Assembly: GCA_026692845.1 (NCBI GenBank) | Contig: JAPLNM010000049.1 | Coordinates: 1 to 64,000, forward strand | Reading direction: 5' to 3' | Source of the DNA: Planctomycetota bacterium | Lineage (GTDB): Bacteria > Planctomycetota > Planctomycetia > Pirellulales > Pirellulaceae | DNA length: 64,000 bases | In this document: piece by piece, positions 24,985 through 33,350 of the stretch | Numbering within the stretch: the first letter of the stretch is position 1 | How the letters are laid out: every line of letters begins with the position of its first letter | Program-made: the position numbers and the translations under genes | Notes under the pieces: generated by a model | Told to the model about the DNA's origin: nothing | The model's input: only the letters and a program-made list of their open reading frames with translations | Database searches by the model: none

Positions 24985-25785
24985 TTATAGCCCCAAAACA
25001 TCGGCCATCGAGTACAGACCGGGGGTTTTGCCAATGAGAAACTTTGCCGCTGAGATCGCTCCCGATGCATAGCTATCTCTGCTGGAGGCCGCGACTCGGA
25101 TTTCCACAAGCTCCCCGATCATTCCAAAGACGACTGTGTGCTGGCCGACATCGTCTCCAACACGCACTGCATGGTAACCGATCTCGTTGTGAGGTCGCTT
25201 TCCGACCATCCCTTGACGTCCGTGCACGTGGCCATCGATCCGCATCTGCTGGGCAATGATCTGCCCGAGCTTGATAGCCGTACCGCTAGGACTGTCTTCC
25301 TTGTAGCGGTGATGGCGTTCGATGATCTCGACGTCGGCCCCACCTGGCACATCCTTGAACGCCTTGGCGGCTTGCTCGACGAGCTTCATGCCGATGTTGA
25401 CCGCCACGCTGGTGTTGGGGGCAAGACAAATCGGAATCTTCGTCGAGGCCTCTGCGATTGCGTCGAGGTCCATCGTCTCTAGACCTGTCGTCGCAATCAC
25501 CATACTCGATCGCCGCTGGACGCATTGTTCCAAGGCCCGCATGCAACCGTCCGGACTCGAAAAGTCGATCGCACAATCGAACGCATCGGGCCAACGATCG
25601 CCGATGGCTAAGCCCATCGGCTCAAGACCCGAGAAACTCCCCGCATCGTGCCCAATTGCCGTCGATCCAGTGCGAACCAATGCTCCGACGATCTGAACTT
25701 GAGGATCCATCGATCCGAGTGCCAAAAGTCGCTTGCCGTTTCGGCCAGAGGCTCCGTGGATGACAAGTGCAATCTTAGAAGTCAT
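24985..25785 (-). CDS. dapB: 4-hydroxy-tetrahydrodipicolinate reductase
   Basis: 266-aa NAD(P)H-dependent reductase of the diaminopimelate/lysine pathway. N-terminal Rossmann motif IHGASGRNGKRLLAL; the CAIDFSSPDG and TTGLE segments bind cofactor. The family catalytic region EIIERHHRYKEDSPSGTAIKL is intact, with the His pair and Lys. The chosen ATG (MTSKIALVIHG) lies 14 codons inside the ORF-track frame and gives the usual N-terminus. The length matches the family (about 270). The zinc-ribbon-like gene follows 3 nt downstream. Confidence 0.95.
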   Translation of the reverse strand: MTSKIALVIHGASGRNGKRLLALGSMDPQVQIVGALVRTGSTAIGHDAGSFSGLEPMGLAIGDRWPDAFDCAIDFSSPDGCMRALEQCVQRRSSMVIATTGLETMDLDAIAEASTKIPICLAPNTSVAVNIGMKLVEQAAKAFKDVPGGADVEIIERHHRYKEDSPSGTAIKLGQIIAQQMRIDGHVHGRQGMVGKRPHNEIGYHAVRVGDDVGQHTVVFGMIGELVEIRVAASSRDSYASGAISAAKFLIGKTPGLYSMADVLGL

Positions 25786-25837
25786 AGTCTGCTCGGCAAA
25801 AAGATTTATCAGGGGCCAATGTTGCAAGGCCCGTTAT

Positions 25838-26320
25838 CTAATCCGAAGCGACCAGCTCGTGCAAGGCCTCTAAGACCGCAGCGTCATGCCCGTCGACACT
25901 GACTTTCTTCCAAACACGAGCCACCTTGCCCTGCGCATCGATCAAATACGTGCTCCGCTGGATCCCCATCGATTTCTTTCCGTACATGTTCTTCTCCCGC
26001 CAAGCTCCATACTTCTCGGCAACCTCGTGGTCCTCATCGGCCAGCAACGGAAAGTTCAAAGAGTACTTGTCCCGGAATTTCGCATGCGATGCCGACGAGT
26101 CGGTACTGACCCCCAAAACGACCGCTCCGAGCTTCTTGAAGGCCTCGGCCTGATCGCGAAACGCACAAGCCTCCTTGGTGCACCCAGGCGTATCGTCCTT
26201 GGGGTAAAAGTAAAGGACCACCGGTGAGCCTTTGAAATCCGAGAGCTTGACCTTCTTGCCTTGGGCATCCAAAAGATTCAACGCCGGGGCCTTGGTTCCC
26301 ACTTCGAGCCAATCGGACAT
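25838..26320 (-). CDS. bcp: Thioredoxin-dependent peroxiredoxin, Bcp/PrxQ type
   Basis: 160-aa thiol peroxidase that reduces hydrogen peroxide and organic hydroperoxides. The peroxidatic Cys47 and resolving Cys52 lie in [14 protein letters not shown], the spacing typical of atypical 2-Cys PrxQ. The start ([12 protein letters not shown]) is set by a strong AAGGAG Shine-Dalgarno site 8 nt upstream, which rules out the 56-codon extension in the track. It is 52 bp upstream of dapB on the same strand and is divergent from the DUF1559 gene. Confidence 0.95.
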   Translation of the reverse strand: MSDWLEVGTKAPALNLLDAQGKKVKLSDFKGSPVVLYFYPKDDTPGCTKEACAFRDQAEAFKKLGAVVLGVSTDSSASHAKFRDKYSLNFPLLADEDHEVAEKYGAWREKNMYGKKSMGIQRSTYLIDAQGKVARVWKKVSVDGHDAAVLEALHELVASD

Positions 26321-26670
26321 GGAAAATTCTCCTTTTGAAAATGGTTTGATGTTCCTCGCGACAAAGCCGTCCTTCGACGAATGCCGTGGTTCTATCGGCT
26401 TTTTCCCCACCAGGGAAATCGTTCCGCACCCCAACAGCAATCTCTTGGCGAGCTTCCAAGGGACGCAGATTGCCATGAAAAGACCCATTGAGTGTAGAAA
26501 AGAGGCAAATATTCTCCCTAATTCTTCACGTACCCATTGGGAATTTTGTTGCGAAGCGGTTTTTCGACCCGCTAAATTACCTACACGGGCCAGGGATTGA
26601 TCCTTAGGCCCGCTGGTACTTTTCTATGCTTGCGCTCTTTCTTGTGCCCTTTTTTGTTTGGAGTCCGACA
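26321..26670. other. Divergent intergenic region bcp / DUF1559
   Basis: 350 bp without a convincing gene. It contains the Shine-Dalgarno sites of both neighbours and one promoter candidate for the rightward gene. The ORF-track extensions of both genes into it are not supported. Confidence 0.5.
26549..26578 (+). promoter_or_regulatory. Weak candidate promoter for DUF1559 gene
   Basis: TTGCGA, an 18-nt spacer and TAAATT lie about 95 nt upstream of the DUF1559 start. The boxes are moderate and the support is by motif only. Confidence 0.28.
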
Positions 26671-27669
26671 ATGACTTATTCTTTTTTGTCGACGAAGTGC
26701 GGTGCTCACCAGCATCCTCGCCGTGCTCTAGCTCAACGAGGCTTTACCTTGGTTGAACTCTTGGTCGTCATCGCCATCATCGGAGTATTGGTGGGGTTGC
26801 TATTGCCGGCCGTGCAAGCCGCACGCGAGGCGGCCCGCCGTGCCGATTGCCAAAACCGGATGCGACAAATCGTGCTCGCATCCCACAACTACGAGTCGGC
26901 CACCAAACGCCTTCCAGGCTACGCCGGGGAGCACGCTCCCCTTGCGGTCAATATGGTCGGCGGCATCGTCAGGAACGACAAAAAAGGGGTCCCCTGGATG
27001 GTCCAAATCCTGCCGCACATGGAACAAGAACAACTGGCAAAAAACCTCAGCCGTATCTGCGATACCGTTCCTGGTACCGTGCCTATCTCTCAAACCGACT
27101 ACAGCTTCATCGAAGCAGTCGTCCAAGGCTTTTACTGCCCTAGCCGTCGCGACGCGAAGTCCTATCCGCTAATGGCTCCCTTCAAGGATCGGTATGGCGA
27201 ATATGGCGCTAGAACCGACTATGCGATGTGCGGAGGTGCCGCCTACAGCTCCGATCCGAACCTAGCCGGTGTCGATCTAGAGAAAGAGGGAGTTTGGTCG
27301 CTCGGGAATAAAATCCAAATGAAAGAGATCACCGATGGGACGAGCAATACGCTCTTCATCGGCGAGAAAGCCATGAGTTCGATTCGCTACAAGACCGGCA
27401 GCGATTACGGTGATAGGGCCCCTCTGGCCGGCATGCCCGAATACAGCGGCGTGACGAATTCGTATGTGCGCTTCATCGCTCGCGGGACCCATTCGGATGT
27501 CCCCGATAGCTGTACCTCCTGCCACGATTTCGGCAGTGCTCACATCCCAGGCTGGAACGCAGTCATGGCCGACGGTTCGATCCGGACAGTCAGCTACAAC
27601 GCCGATATGAAGATCCTCAAAGCCGTCGCATCGATCGCCGGACAAGAGGTCGGAACGTTGGACAACTAA
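26671..27669 (+). CDS. DUF1559 domain-containing prepilin-like protein
   Basis: 332-aa protein of the family most expanded in planctomycetes. It has a type IV pilin-like signal: a short basic leader, then GFTLVELLVVIAIIGVLVGLLLPAVQAAREAARR, of which the G/F site is where a prepilin peptidase would cut. The body shows family landmarks: SHNYESA, a disulphide-type Cys pair, DGTSNTLFIGEKA and the C-terminal GWNAVMADGSIR. The start ATG (MTYSFLST) has GGAG 7 nt upstream; the ORF-track start is 15 codons earlier. It may form a pseudopilin or surface structure; the function of the family is not established. A prepilin-peptidase-like gene is 15 kb away. Confidence 0.93.
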   Translation: MTYSFLSTKCGAHQHPRRALAQRGFTLVELLVVIAIIGVLVGLLLPAVQAAREAARRADCQNRMRQIVLASHNYESATKRLPGYAGEHAPLAVNMVGGIVRNDKKGVPWMVQILPHMEQEQLAKNLSRICDTVPGTVPISQTDYSFIEAVVQGFYCPSRRDAKSYPLMAPFKDRYGEYGARTDYAMCGGAAYSSDPNLAGVDLEKEGVWSLGNKIQMKEITDGTSNTLFIGEKAMSSIRYKTGSDYGDRAPLAGMPEYSGVTNSYVRFIARGTHSDVPDSCTSCHDFGSAHIPGWNAVMADGSIRTVSYNADMKILKAVASIAGQEVGTLDN

Positions 27670-28090
27670 TCCGTGAAGCACGAACAATCGTTTAACTAAG
27701 CACGAGCACGGCATTTGTGACTGGATGCCAGATCGGCCGCGATCAGCGAGGCCGAGAAGTTGACTCAGCACAAGTCACTAACGACCGATAGTGGTCTTGG
27801 TCTGCATTGCTCTGTTTTGGCTGTTCGTCGTGCTCGTGCTCAGTCCGCCGCGGCGGACGGTGCTCGTGCTCGTACTCGATGTCCAGAGTATACTCGCTCA
27901 GGGATTCCGTCTATCGGCAGCGAGGTTTCAAAAGCATTCGCGACGTATTCGATCGAAAGGCAATAGACATCAAGTCGATCATGATCAAACAACTATTCAG
28001 TCCCAGTTTCCTCGATTCGATTACGAGCACCGTTTCACTGAGCACGAGCACGAGTACGAGCACGACGAAATCCGATGCGATGCACAAACC
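27670..28090. repeat. Intergenic region with inverted GAGCAC repeat pair
   Basis: 421 bp between the DUF1559 gene and trmH-like gene, rich in GAGCAC/GTGCTC motifs. The right copy (about 28024-28068) reads GAGCACCGTTTCACTGAGCACGAGCACGAG. The left copy (about 27823-27882), read on the minus strand, has GAGCACCGT, then the 16-bp palindrome GTCCGCCGCGGCGGAC (27843-27858), then CTGAGCACGAGCACGACG. The copies are thus in opposite orientation with the same layout, about 150 bp apart. A third short match (AAGCACGAGCACGG) is near 27698. ORFs here only translate the repeats, so no gene is called. Confidence 0.7.
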
Positions 28091-28972
28091 CTAGGAGGCA
28101 GCCATACGGCAGGTGTAGTGCAGCAAGATCCCGGCGGCGACACTCACATTGAGCGAATCGGTCTGGAGCGACATCTCGATACGAATCCCCTTGCTGCACG
28201 CATCGATCAACTCGTCGGGCAATCCATTTGCCTCGTTGCCAAAGAGCACCAGCACCGGACCTCTCCGCCGGTATTGCCTTAACTCCACACTCGTTGGTGA
28301 CAAGCACGCGGCCAACGACTCAATCCCCATTCGCTCGGCGCTCTGGAGCATCTGAGGGATCCCCCCAGGAATAACCTCAGGGACGCTGAAAAAAGAAAGC
28401 TTGAACGCATTGCCCATAGAAACTCTCAGCACCCGTCGGGCAAACGGATCGACGCAGTTTGGCCCGAGCACAATCTGACGTATCCCCAAGGCGGCACAAG
28501 ATCGAAAAATCGAGCCCATGTTCTCCGGGTCCTGGACCCCGACGAGCATTACCCCTGTCCAGTTCGGATCCAAGCACCCCTGGGGGCCTGCGATGGCCGG
28601 GTCCCAAGCAGTGGCCGGGTCCCAAGCAGTGGCCGGGTCCCAAGCAGTGGCCGGGTCCCAAGTAGGCATCGGAGGTCGCTTGCCACAGGCCAGAAAACCG
28701 CGATGGAAATCGAACCCGATCAACTCGGCAATCGCATCGTGAGGGACTACCAAGATCGGGACCTCTGAGGGGAGCCACGGTTGGGCTTGCTCGAGATCGT
28801 CCTGGTCGACCAAGATCGATTCGACCTCCAAACCACTGGCCAAGAGCCGTTGGACCAGGGGCCGACTCTCGGCGATGAACCGACCGCTGAAACGGGTCAA
28901 ATTGGTCGTCCGAAGACTTCGATAAGGTTCGAGTCGCGGATCCTCCAACGAGGCGATCGGCTCGATTCTCAT
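28091..28972 (-). CDS. TrmH/SpoU family RNA 2'-O-methyltransferase
   Basis: 293-aa SPOUT methylase predicted to methylate a ribose 2'-OH in rRNA or tRNA using S-adenosylmethionine. Motif 1 is QDPENMGSIFRSCAALG, motif 2 LVLFGNEANGLPDELI and motif 3 SLNVSVAAGILLHY, all intact. The N-terminal substrate-binding part (ARFIAESRPLVQRLL-type segment) precedes a four-copy WDPATA repeat inserted between the two domains. The start ATG is in an ATGA overlap with the stop of the upstream C25 peptidase gene, so translation is coupled. The ORF-track start 23 codons upstream runs into that gene. Target nucleotide cannot be read from sequence. Confidence 0.9.
   Translation of the reverse strand: MRIEPIASLEDPRLEPYRSLRTTNLTRFSGRFIAESRPLVQRLLASGLEVESILVDQDDLEQAQPWLPSEVPILVVPHDAIAELIGFDFHRGFLACGKRPPMPTWDPATAWDPATAWDPATAWDPAIAGPQGCLDPNWTGVMLVGVQDPENMGSIFRSCAALGIRQIVLGPNCVDPFARRVLRVSMGNAFKLSFFSVPEVIPGGIPQMLQSAERMGIESLAACLSPTSVELRQYRRRGPVLVLFGNEANGLPDELIDACSKGIRIEMSLQTDSLNVSVAAGILLHYTCRMAAS
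28595..28666. repeat. 18-bp tandem repeat, four units, in trmH-like gene
   Basis: Four units of GGCCGGGTCCCAAGCAGT, the last one diverged at the end, encode WDPATA repeats in the linker of the methylase. Confidence 0.9.
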
Positions 28973-30678
28973 TTGGACTTCCGAATCACAATTTTCTCCG
29001 ATCCAACACTCCAATCGCGGTCCCCATACACATACGCACAAAGCACGTAACGCCCGGTACAGCTTTCGGGAACCAGGAAATCGAGGTGAAAAACGCCCGT
29101 TTCGATCGATCGCTCCATTTGATGTACCACCAATTGATTGCTCGCTTGATAATTCAAATCCATCTGCTGATGGTCCTCTTGGGTCCCTCGATACGATCGC
29201 AACGCCACGGCGGTCTCGGGAAGCCGATCGCGCGCCATGGCCAATTCGATCACCAATTTCCCAGCGATGCTCGAATGGCCCTTGATCGCAATCGTCTCTC
29301 CACTGGCTGCCTTGCTCGGTACCTCCAGATCCATCGGGGCTGGATAAGGGATCTTCAGGAGCGGATCGCCCAGCAGGTTCATCAAGCGGACATGCTCGCG
29401 TCGTTCGAGAGTCAAATCATGATCGCTGGGGTTCAAGGCTTGCGCCATGTCGGTGACGATCTTGCGATATCGCTTTCGTACATCGAACCCATCGGCTTGC
29501 TGCAAAGCACTTGGACTCTCCTCGTCGTCGATCCATACGCGACGCTTGGCCTCAAAGACCAACGCACCGAGGGTAGGGATGCGATCTCGAAAGCAACCGT
29601 TGATCAGCTCGCTGGCAAACTGACTCAGGCCATAGGGCATCGTCACGCGTGAGCCACCGATCACGGCGATGGGACCTTGAGCCTGCGCCAATAAATGCTC
29701 TGAAAAGCAATCGACCCGCGCATCGTAGGCTCCAGTAAAACAAGCCAGCATCAAGGCGATCGGGGGGCGAGTCGGGCAACGAAACTTCGATGCGTCGGCC
29801 GGTTGTCCGATCGGCAACCATTGATCTGCGACTCGGTAATGGTCCAGCTCGTTGACTTGGCCATGCCCAATGTACACCCAAAAAAGTCCTCCTTGATTGA
29901 TCCTCTCGATGTAGGATTCCCGGAGCTTCCAAGGGTTTGGACAGTAGGTACTGGTGCAACTGGCGACCGTCACGTTCATGTGGAAGTAAGGCGGAATCCC
30001 ATCGGTGAGAAATCGTCGCGTTACGGTTTCGATCGCCGTGTCGGCAAGAAAACCAAAGCCTCCAACCCCTGCAGTCACATGGACCCTATCATTCCATGGC
30101 CCAGGACCGATCGCTTCGTATTCGATGCTTCGTCGGAGCATCCGCTCGAGTTCCTCGGGGGTTTTGGCCGGAAGCCGTCCGATAGCAAGATCCGGACAAC
30201 CATCGCCGTCGAAATCACCGTAAAGTGCATCGGTGCAGAGCTCCTTGGTCGTCGCGTCTGCGAGCTGAATCTGGGTGTCGACCAACATGCCAGGGGTCAA
30301 AGCACGCCAGCGGTTCGGTGAGACCTCAAGGGCCGCATCCCCACAGAGCACCAAGGCCGCAGGGGTCGAGCCGGCATCGGATGCCGCCACAGCGATCCGC
30401 TTACGTAGCTCCAGTCCACTCGGGGCTGAGTCGACCTCGATGAAGCGGTACTGGCCACTGCGATAAGCCTTCCACACATCGAGCGACTTGGACCAGTCGG
30501 CCGGACGGACCAGAATCACCGCCGGCTTAGCACTCGCTGTTTGCTGCGCATAGAGTTCTTGATCCAGATCCCAATAGGCAGCTCCCAGGCACGCGACTGC
30601 CTGCATTCCAAATAGACTCAGCTTCTTGAGCCAAGCCCCCACCCAAGACCCTGACTGCGAATTTATCCGTTGTTTCAT
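28969..30678 (-). CDS. C25 (gingipain-like) cysteine peptidase domain protein
   Basis: 569-aa predicted secreted or membrane-anchored protein. An N-terminal hydrophobic segment (LSLFGMQAVACLGAAYW) follows the chosen ATG. The caspase-like C25 fold is seen in GDFDGDGCPDLAIGRLPAKTPEEL, the catalytic His in WVYIGHGQVNELD and the catalytic Cys in ALMLACFTGAYD. These match the order and spacing of gingipain His and Cys. A beta-sandwich C-terminal region follows (about 130 aa). The ORF-track start 55 codons upstream would place it before any signal. The gene is translationally coupled to the trmH-like gene, an unexpected pairing. Substrate is unknown. Confidence 0.82.
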   Translation of the reverse strand: MKQRINSQSGSWVGAWLKKLSLFGMQAVACLGAAYWDLDQELYAQQTASAKPAVILVRPADWSKSLDVWKAYRSGQYRFIEVDSAPSGLELRKRIAVAASDAGSTPAALVLCGDAALEVSPNRWRALTPGMLVDTQIQLADATTKELCTDALYGDFDGDGCPDLAIGRLPAKTPEELERMLRRSIEYEAIGPGPWNDRVHVTAGVGGFGFLADTAIETVTRRFLTDGIPPYFHMNVTVASCTSTYCPNPWKLRESYIERINQGGLFWVYIGHGQVNELDHYRVADQWLPIGQPADASKFRCPTRPPIALMLACFTGAYDARVDCFSEHLLAQAQGPIAVIGGSRVTMPYGLSQFASELINGCFRDRIPTLGALVFEAKRRVWIDDEESPSALQQADGFDVRKRYRKIVTDMAQALNPSDHDLTLERREHVRLMNLLGDPLLKIPYPAPMDLEVPSKAASGETIAIKGHSSIAGKLVIELAMARDRLPETAVALRSYRGTQEDHQQMDLNYQASNQLVVHQMERSIETGVFHLDFLVPESCTGRYVLCAYVYGDRDWSVGSEKIVIRKSK

Positions 30679-30872
30679 CGATCGGCTCGCGGGTGCTGTG
30701 GGCTCATGGCGCTCGGCGCTTGGCAGGATTTGTTGGACTTCTCGGCGAGTTTCAAGGTATCGATTCGGGTGGTGCGTTGCAAGATCCTCATCGATCCGAG
30801 CGAGCTCGAAGACAACTTCTCTAAAAAAAAGGATTTCATCCAAGATCCCCCCTCGGAAAACGAGATGCCTTT

Positions 30873-31328
30873 ATGCTGCAACTAAATTGCCCCCACTGCC
30901 AAGCCATCCTATCGGTCCCGCCATCGCAAGCAGGCGCAATCAGCGAGTGCTCGCGTTGCGGAGGGAAGTTTCTCGTTCCGGTCCCGATGGCTAGGTCGCC
31001 TGAGGCGTCGGCGGCGGACGCATCAAACCACCGCGCGATGGATTCAGAGTACCGAGATTTCGTGGACAAAAAACTCGCCGCTGGAATCTGCGGAATTCTC
31101 CTCGGGGGCTTTGGTGTTCATAAGTTCCTCCTGGGCCTCAACAATGCCGGTTTGATCATGCTTGCCGTAAGTCTCTCAGGGTTGGTCGTCGGTCCATGCT
31201 TGATCCTGCCCCTTTTCGGTCCGGCCATCATGGGGGTGATCGGACTGATCGAAGGAATCATCTACCTGACGAAATCTCAGGACGGTTTTTACCAAACCTA
31301 TTCCGTCGAGAAAAAAGAATGGTTCTAG
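30873..31328 (+). CDS. Zinc-ribbon and TM2 domain protein
   Basis: 151-aa membrane protein. The N-terminus has a zinc ribbon (CPHC ... CSRC, residues 6-30) of the kind common in planctomycete membrane proteins. The TM2 domain follows from about residue 62: KKLAAGICGILLGGFGVHKFLLGL, then two membrane helices and a short polar end. TM2 proteins are widespread and their role is poorly known. It stands alone between leftward genes. Confidence 0.88.
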   Translation: MLQLNCPHCQAILSVPPSQAGAISECSRCGGKFLVPVPMARSPEASAADASNHRAMDSEYRDFVDKKLAAGICGILLGGFGVHKFLLGLNNAGLIMLAVSLSGLVVGPCLILPLFGPAIMGVIGLIEGIIYLTKSQDGFYQTYSVEKKEWF

Positions 31329-31356
31329 CTCAGCGATCTTAGCTCAGCGATCTTAG
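31325..31356. repeat. 14-bp tandem repeat at convergent gene ends
   Basis: AGCTCAGCGATCTT is repeated twice with a partial third copy between the TM2 and pyrF stop codons; both stops lie in or touch the repeat. Confidence 0.85.
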
Positions 31357-32255
31357 CTCAGGGCTTCGATCATCTCCAAAGTCGCCTTGCGCACCGATTC
31401 GGTCCACCGGGAGGCTTCGTATCGGGACTGTTCGTAGGCAAAGATGATGCCGCGCGAGCTATTGACGATCGCCCCGAGCCCTCGCGCATCGAGCCCGAGC
31501 TTGACGTCCTGAGCCGATCCTCCCTGGGCCCCGTAACCGGGAATGAGGATCCAGGTGCTAGGCATTCGGGCTCGCATCGCTTCGAGTTGTCTTGGATAAG
31601 TCGCCCCGACGACCGCTCCGATATCGCCGTACCCCAATGCACCGCGCGTCGCAAACGACAACGACTCGACTTCGTCGGCAACCGTCTCGCTTACCGTGCG
31701 GCCATCTTCGAGCCGCTGGTCCTGCAAGAAACTGCTGCCTGGATTCGAGGTCTTAACCAAGACGAAGACTCCAGAGCCGCTCGATGCACAGCGTTGCGTA
31801 AAGGGCTCAAGTGTGTCGGCACCTAAGTACGGGTTGATCGTCAATGCATCGGCTCCCCATGGACTGTAGGCAACGGTGCCCGGGGCCCCAGAGCCCAAGT
31901 AAGCGTTTGCATAAGCGACCGCAGTCGTGCCGATGTCCCCACGCTTGGCATCCATGACGACGAGCACCCCGCGCTGGCTTGCATAACGGACGATTCGATG
32001 CAATGCGACGAGCCCCAAGGGACCGAGTTCTTCGAAGAAGGCCGACTGCGGTTTGACAATGGGGACTAAGTCGGCGACCGCATCGATGATCTCGAGAGAA
32101 AAGTTCTCGATTGATTCGACGATCGACTCAAGGCTCGCTCCGGACTTGGGCTTGAGCGACTCTGGCAAGGAACCTGCACGCGGGTCGATCCCTACGCATA
32201 CGGGGTTCTTCTTTTGGCTCACGGCCAGGGCGAGTCGTTGTCCGAACGGAATCAT
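31353..32255 (-). CDS. pyrF: Orotidine 5'-phosphate decarboxylase
   Basis: 300-aa decarboxylase forming UMP in the last step of pyrimidine synthesis. The catalytic Asp-Lys-Asp loop is in VVMDAKRGDIGTTA, and the phosphate site in ILIPGYGAQGG. Length and the RGDIGTT motif place it in the longer type-2 subgroup. The start ATG (MIPFGQRLAL) lies 42 codons inside the ORF-track frame, which otherwise overlaps the YdjY gene. It follows that gene with a 1-nt gap, suggesting one transcript. Confidence 0.95.
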   Translation of the reverse strand: MIPFGQRLALAVSQKKNPVCVGIDPRAGSLPESLKPKSGASLESIVESIENFSLEIIDAVADLVPIVKPQSAFFEELGPLGLVALHRIVRYASQRGVLVVMDAKRGDIGTTAVAYANAYLGSGAPGTVAYSPWGADALTINPYLGADTLEPFTQRCASSGSGVFVLVKTSNPGSSFLQDQRLEDGRTVSETVADEVESLSFATRGALGYGDIGAVVGATYPRQLEAMRARMPSTWILIPGYGAQGGSAQDVKLGLDARGLGAIVNSSRGIIFAYEQSRYEASRWTESVRKATLEMIEALS

Positions 32256-32256
32256 A

Positions 32257-33189
32257 TCAAGACTTCTTCGGTGGCAGGAATTCCAGGAGTCGTTTAGGAA
32301 CCGGTGCAGAAAGGTGCTTGGGCAATTCGGTTTCGTCCTTATCGCCCAACTGAGATTTATCACTCTGCTCAGCCTTATCATTCCGCTGGGCTGTGTCGTT
32401 CGAGTAAGGAGCCTGGTCGCTTAGGACCATCACCAAGCGAATCGGCGTGAAACGCTTGGGGATTTTATCGGTGTAGGCTTCGAAGACCAAGCCGGAGTTG
32501 GCCGCATCGCTTTTGACGGCCACATCGAGCGTTGAGGTCATGAAGTTCGCCACGCTGACCAATTCCCCGCCGTCGCCCAAATAAGATTCGTTGCCAGTGT
32601 CGGGGTCTTTGTAGATTTTGCTGCCGGCGAAAACCCAGTCCCAAAGCATCGGCTTTTTGGTCCCGGTCTGACGGATCCAGTTTTGAGCAAGGATCGCTTG
32701 GGTCACCCCTTTTTCATCGTGCCACAGCGCATAGACGCGAACGGTTGTGCCGCTTGCTGGGGTAAATTTAGGTTCGAAAGCAACGGGTTTACCCGGTGCT
32801 CCACCGACGGCCAGAAGCGATGCATGAACGAATCGAGACTTGGCAAAAACCGCGACGATCGACTCATGTTCTTTGGTCCCTATCGGGCAAGCGAACATCT
32901 CCAGAGGCGCGCTGCGCTGGCAAATGTATCCATCCACAATGACCGCTTGCTCGTCGCGATGGATCCAGATCCTTCCGTCCTCGACCATCTTCTTGCAGTC
33001 GGGAGGATCGACAAAGCTTTTCTCGATCCGTTTGAGAATCTCGGGTTGCTCGACCCAGCCTTCGTCCTGTCCGAGGAGCGAACAACATCGAAAGGACCCA
33101 AACAACAAAGAGAAAAAAAGTGCAAAGAATGTCGACAAGGCGACGTTCGATCTTTTGGGGATTGGATAAATGCCTACGATTGCTGACAT
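32257..33189 (-). CDS. YdjY domain-containing protein
   Basis: 310-aa protein with an N-terminal signal or anchor (ALSTFFALFFSLLFGSFRCCSLLGQ). The body resembles the planctomycete YdjY family, with motifs DGYICQRSAPLEMFACPIGTKEHESIVAV and GKPVAFEPKFTPASG. About 60 C-terminal residues are charged (NDTAQRNDKAEQSDKSQLGDKDE) and probably disordered. The function of the family is unknown. The start MSAIVGIYP is preferred over the ORF-track Met 10 codons earlier. It is the first gene of a pair with pyrF. Confidence 0.82.
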   Translation of the reverse strand: MSAIVGIYPIPKRSNVALSTFFALFFSLLFGSFRCCSLLGQDEGWVEQPEILKRIEKSFVDPPDCKKMVEDGRIWIHRDEQAVIVDGYICQRSAPLEMFACPIGTKEHESIVAVFAKSRFVHASLLAVGGAPGKPVAFEPKFTPASGTTVRVYALWHDEKGVTQAILAQNWIRQTGTKKPMLWDWVFAGSKIYKDPDTGNESYLGDGGELVSVANFMTSTLDVAVKSDAANSGLVFEAYTDKIPKRFTPIRLVMVLSDQAPYSNDTAQRNDKAEQSDKSQLGDKDETELPKHLSAPVPKRLLEFLPPKKS

Positions 33190-33350
33190 AAAGCGGAGGT
33201 TCCTACGTCGATGGAGCACCCAAGCCCGGAACGTGCGATTCCAGGAATCATCCGAAATGAATCTTGCATCTGGAATTTCTGGAACAACAATTGGGCCTTG
33301 TTGTCGCCCGATACCATCCTAACACGTTTTTCTTCGTTGGACGAGATCCT

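Noticed and set aside
27791-28282. 163-aa ORF with EHEHEYEHD repeats
   Set aside because: It is a translation of the inverted GAGCAC repeats and runs into the antisense of the methylase gene; no start signal or domain.
28918-28945. Possible tRNA T-loop sequence GGTTCGAGTC
   Set aside because: It lies inside the coding region of the methylase and no acceptor stem or anticodon arm can be built around it.
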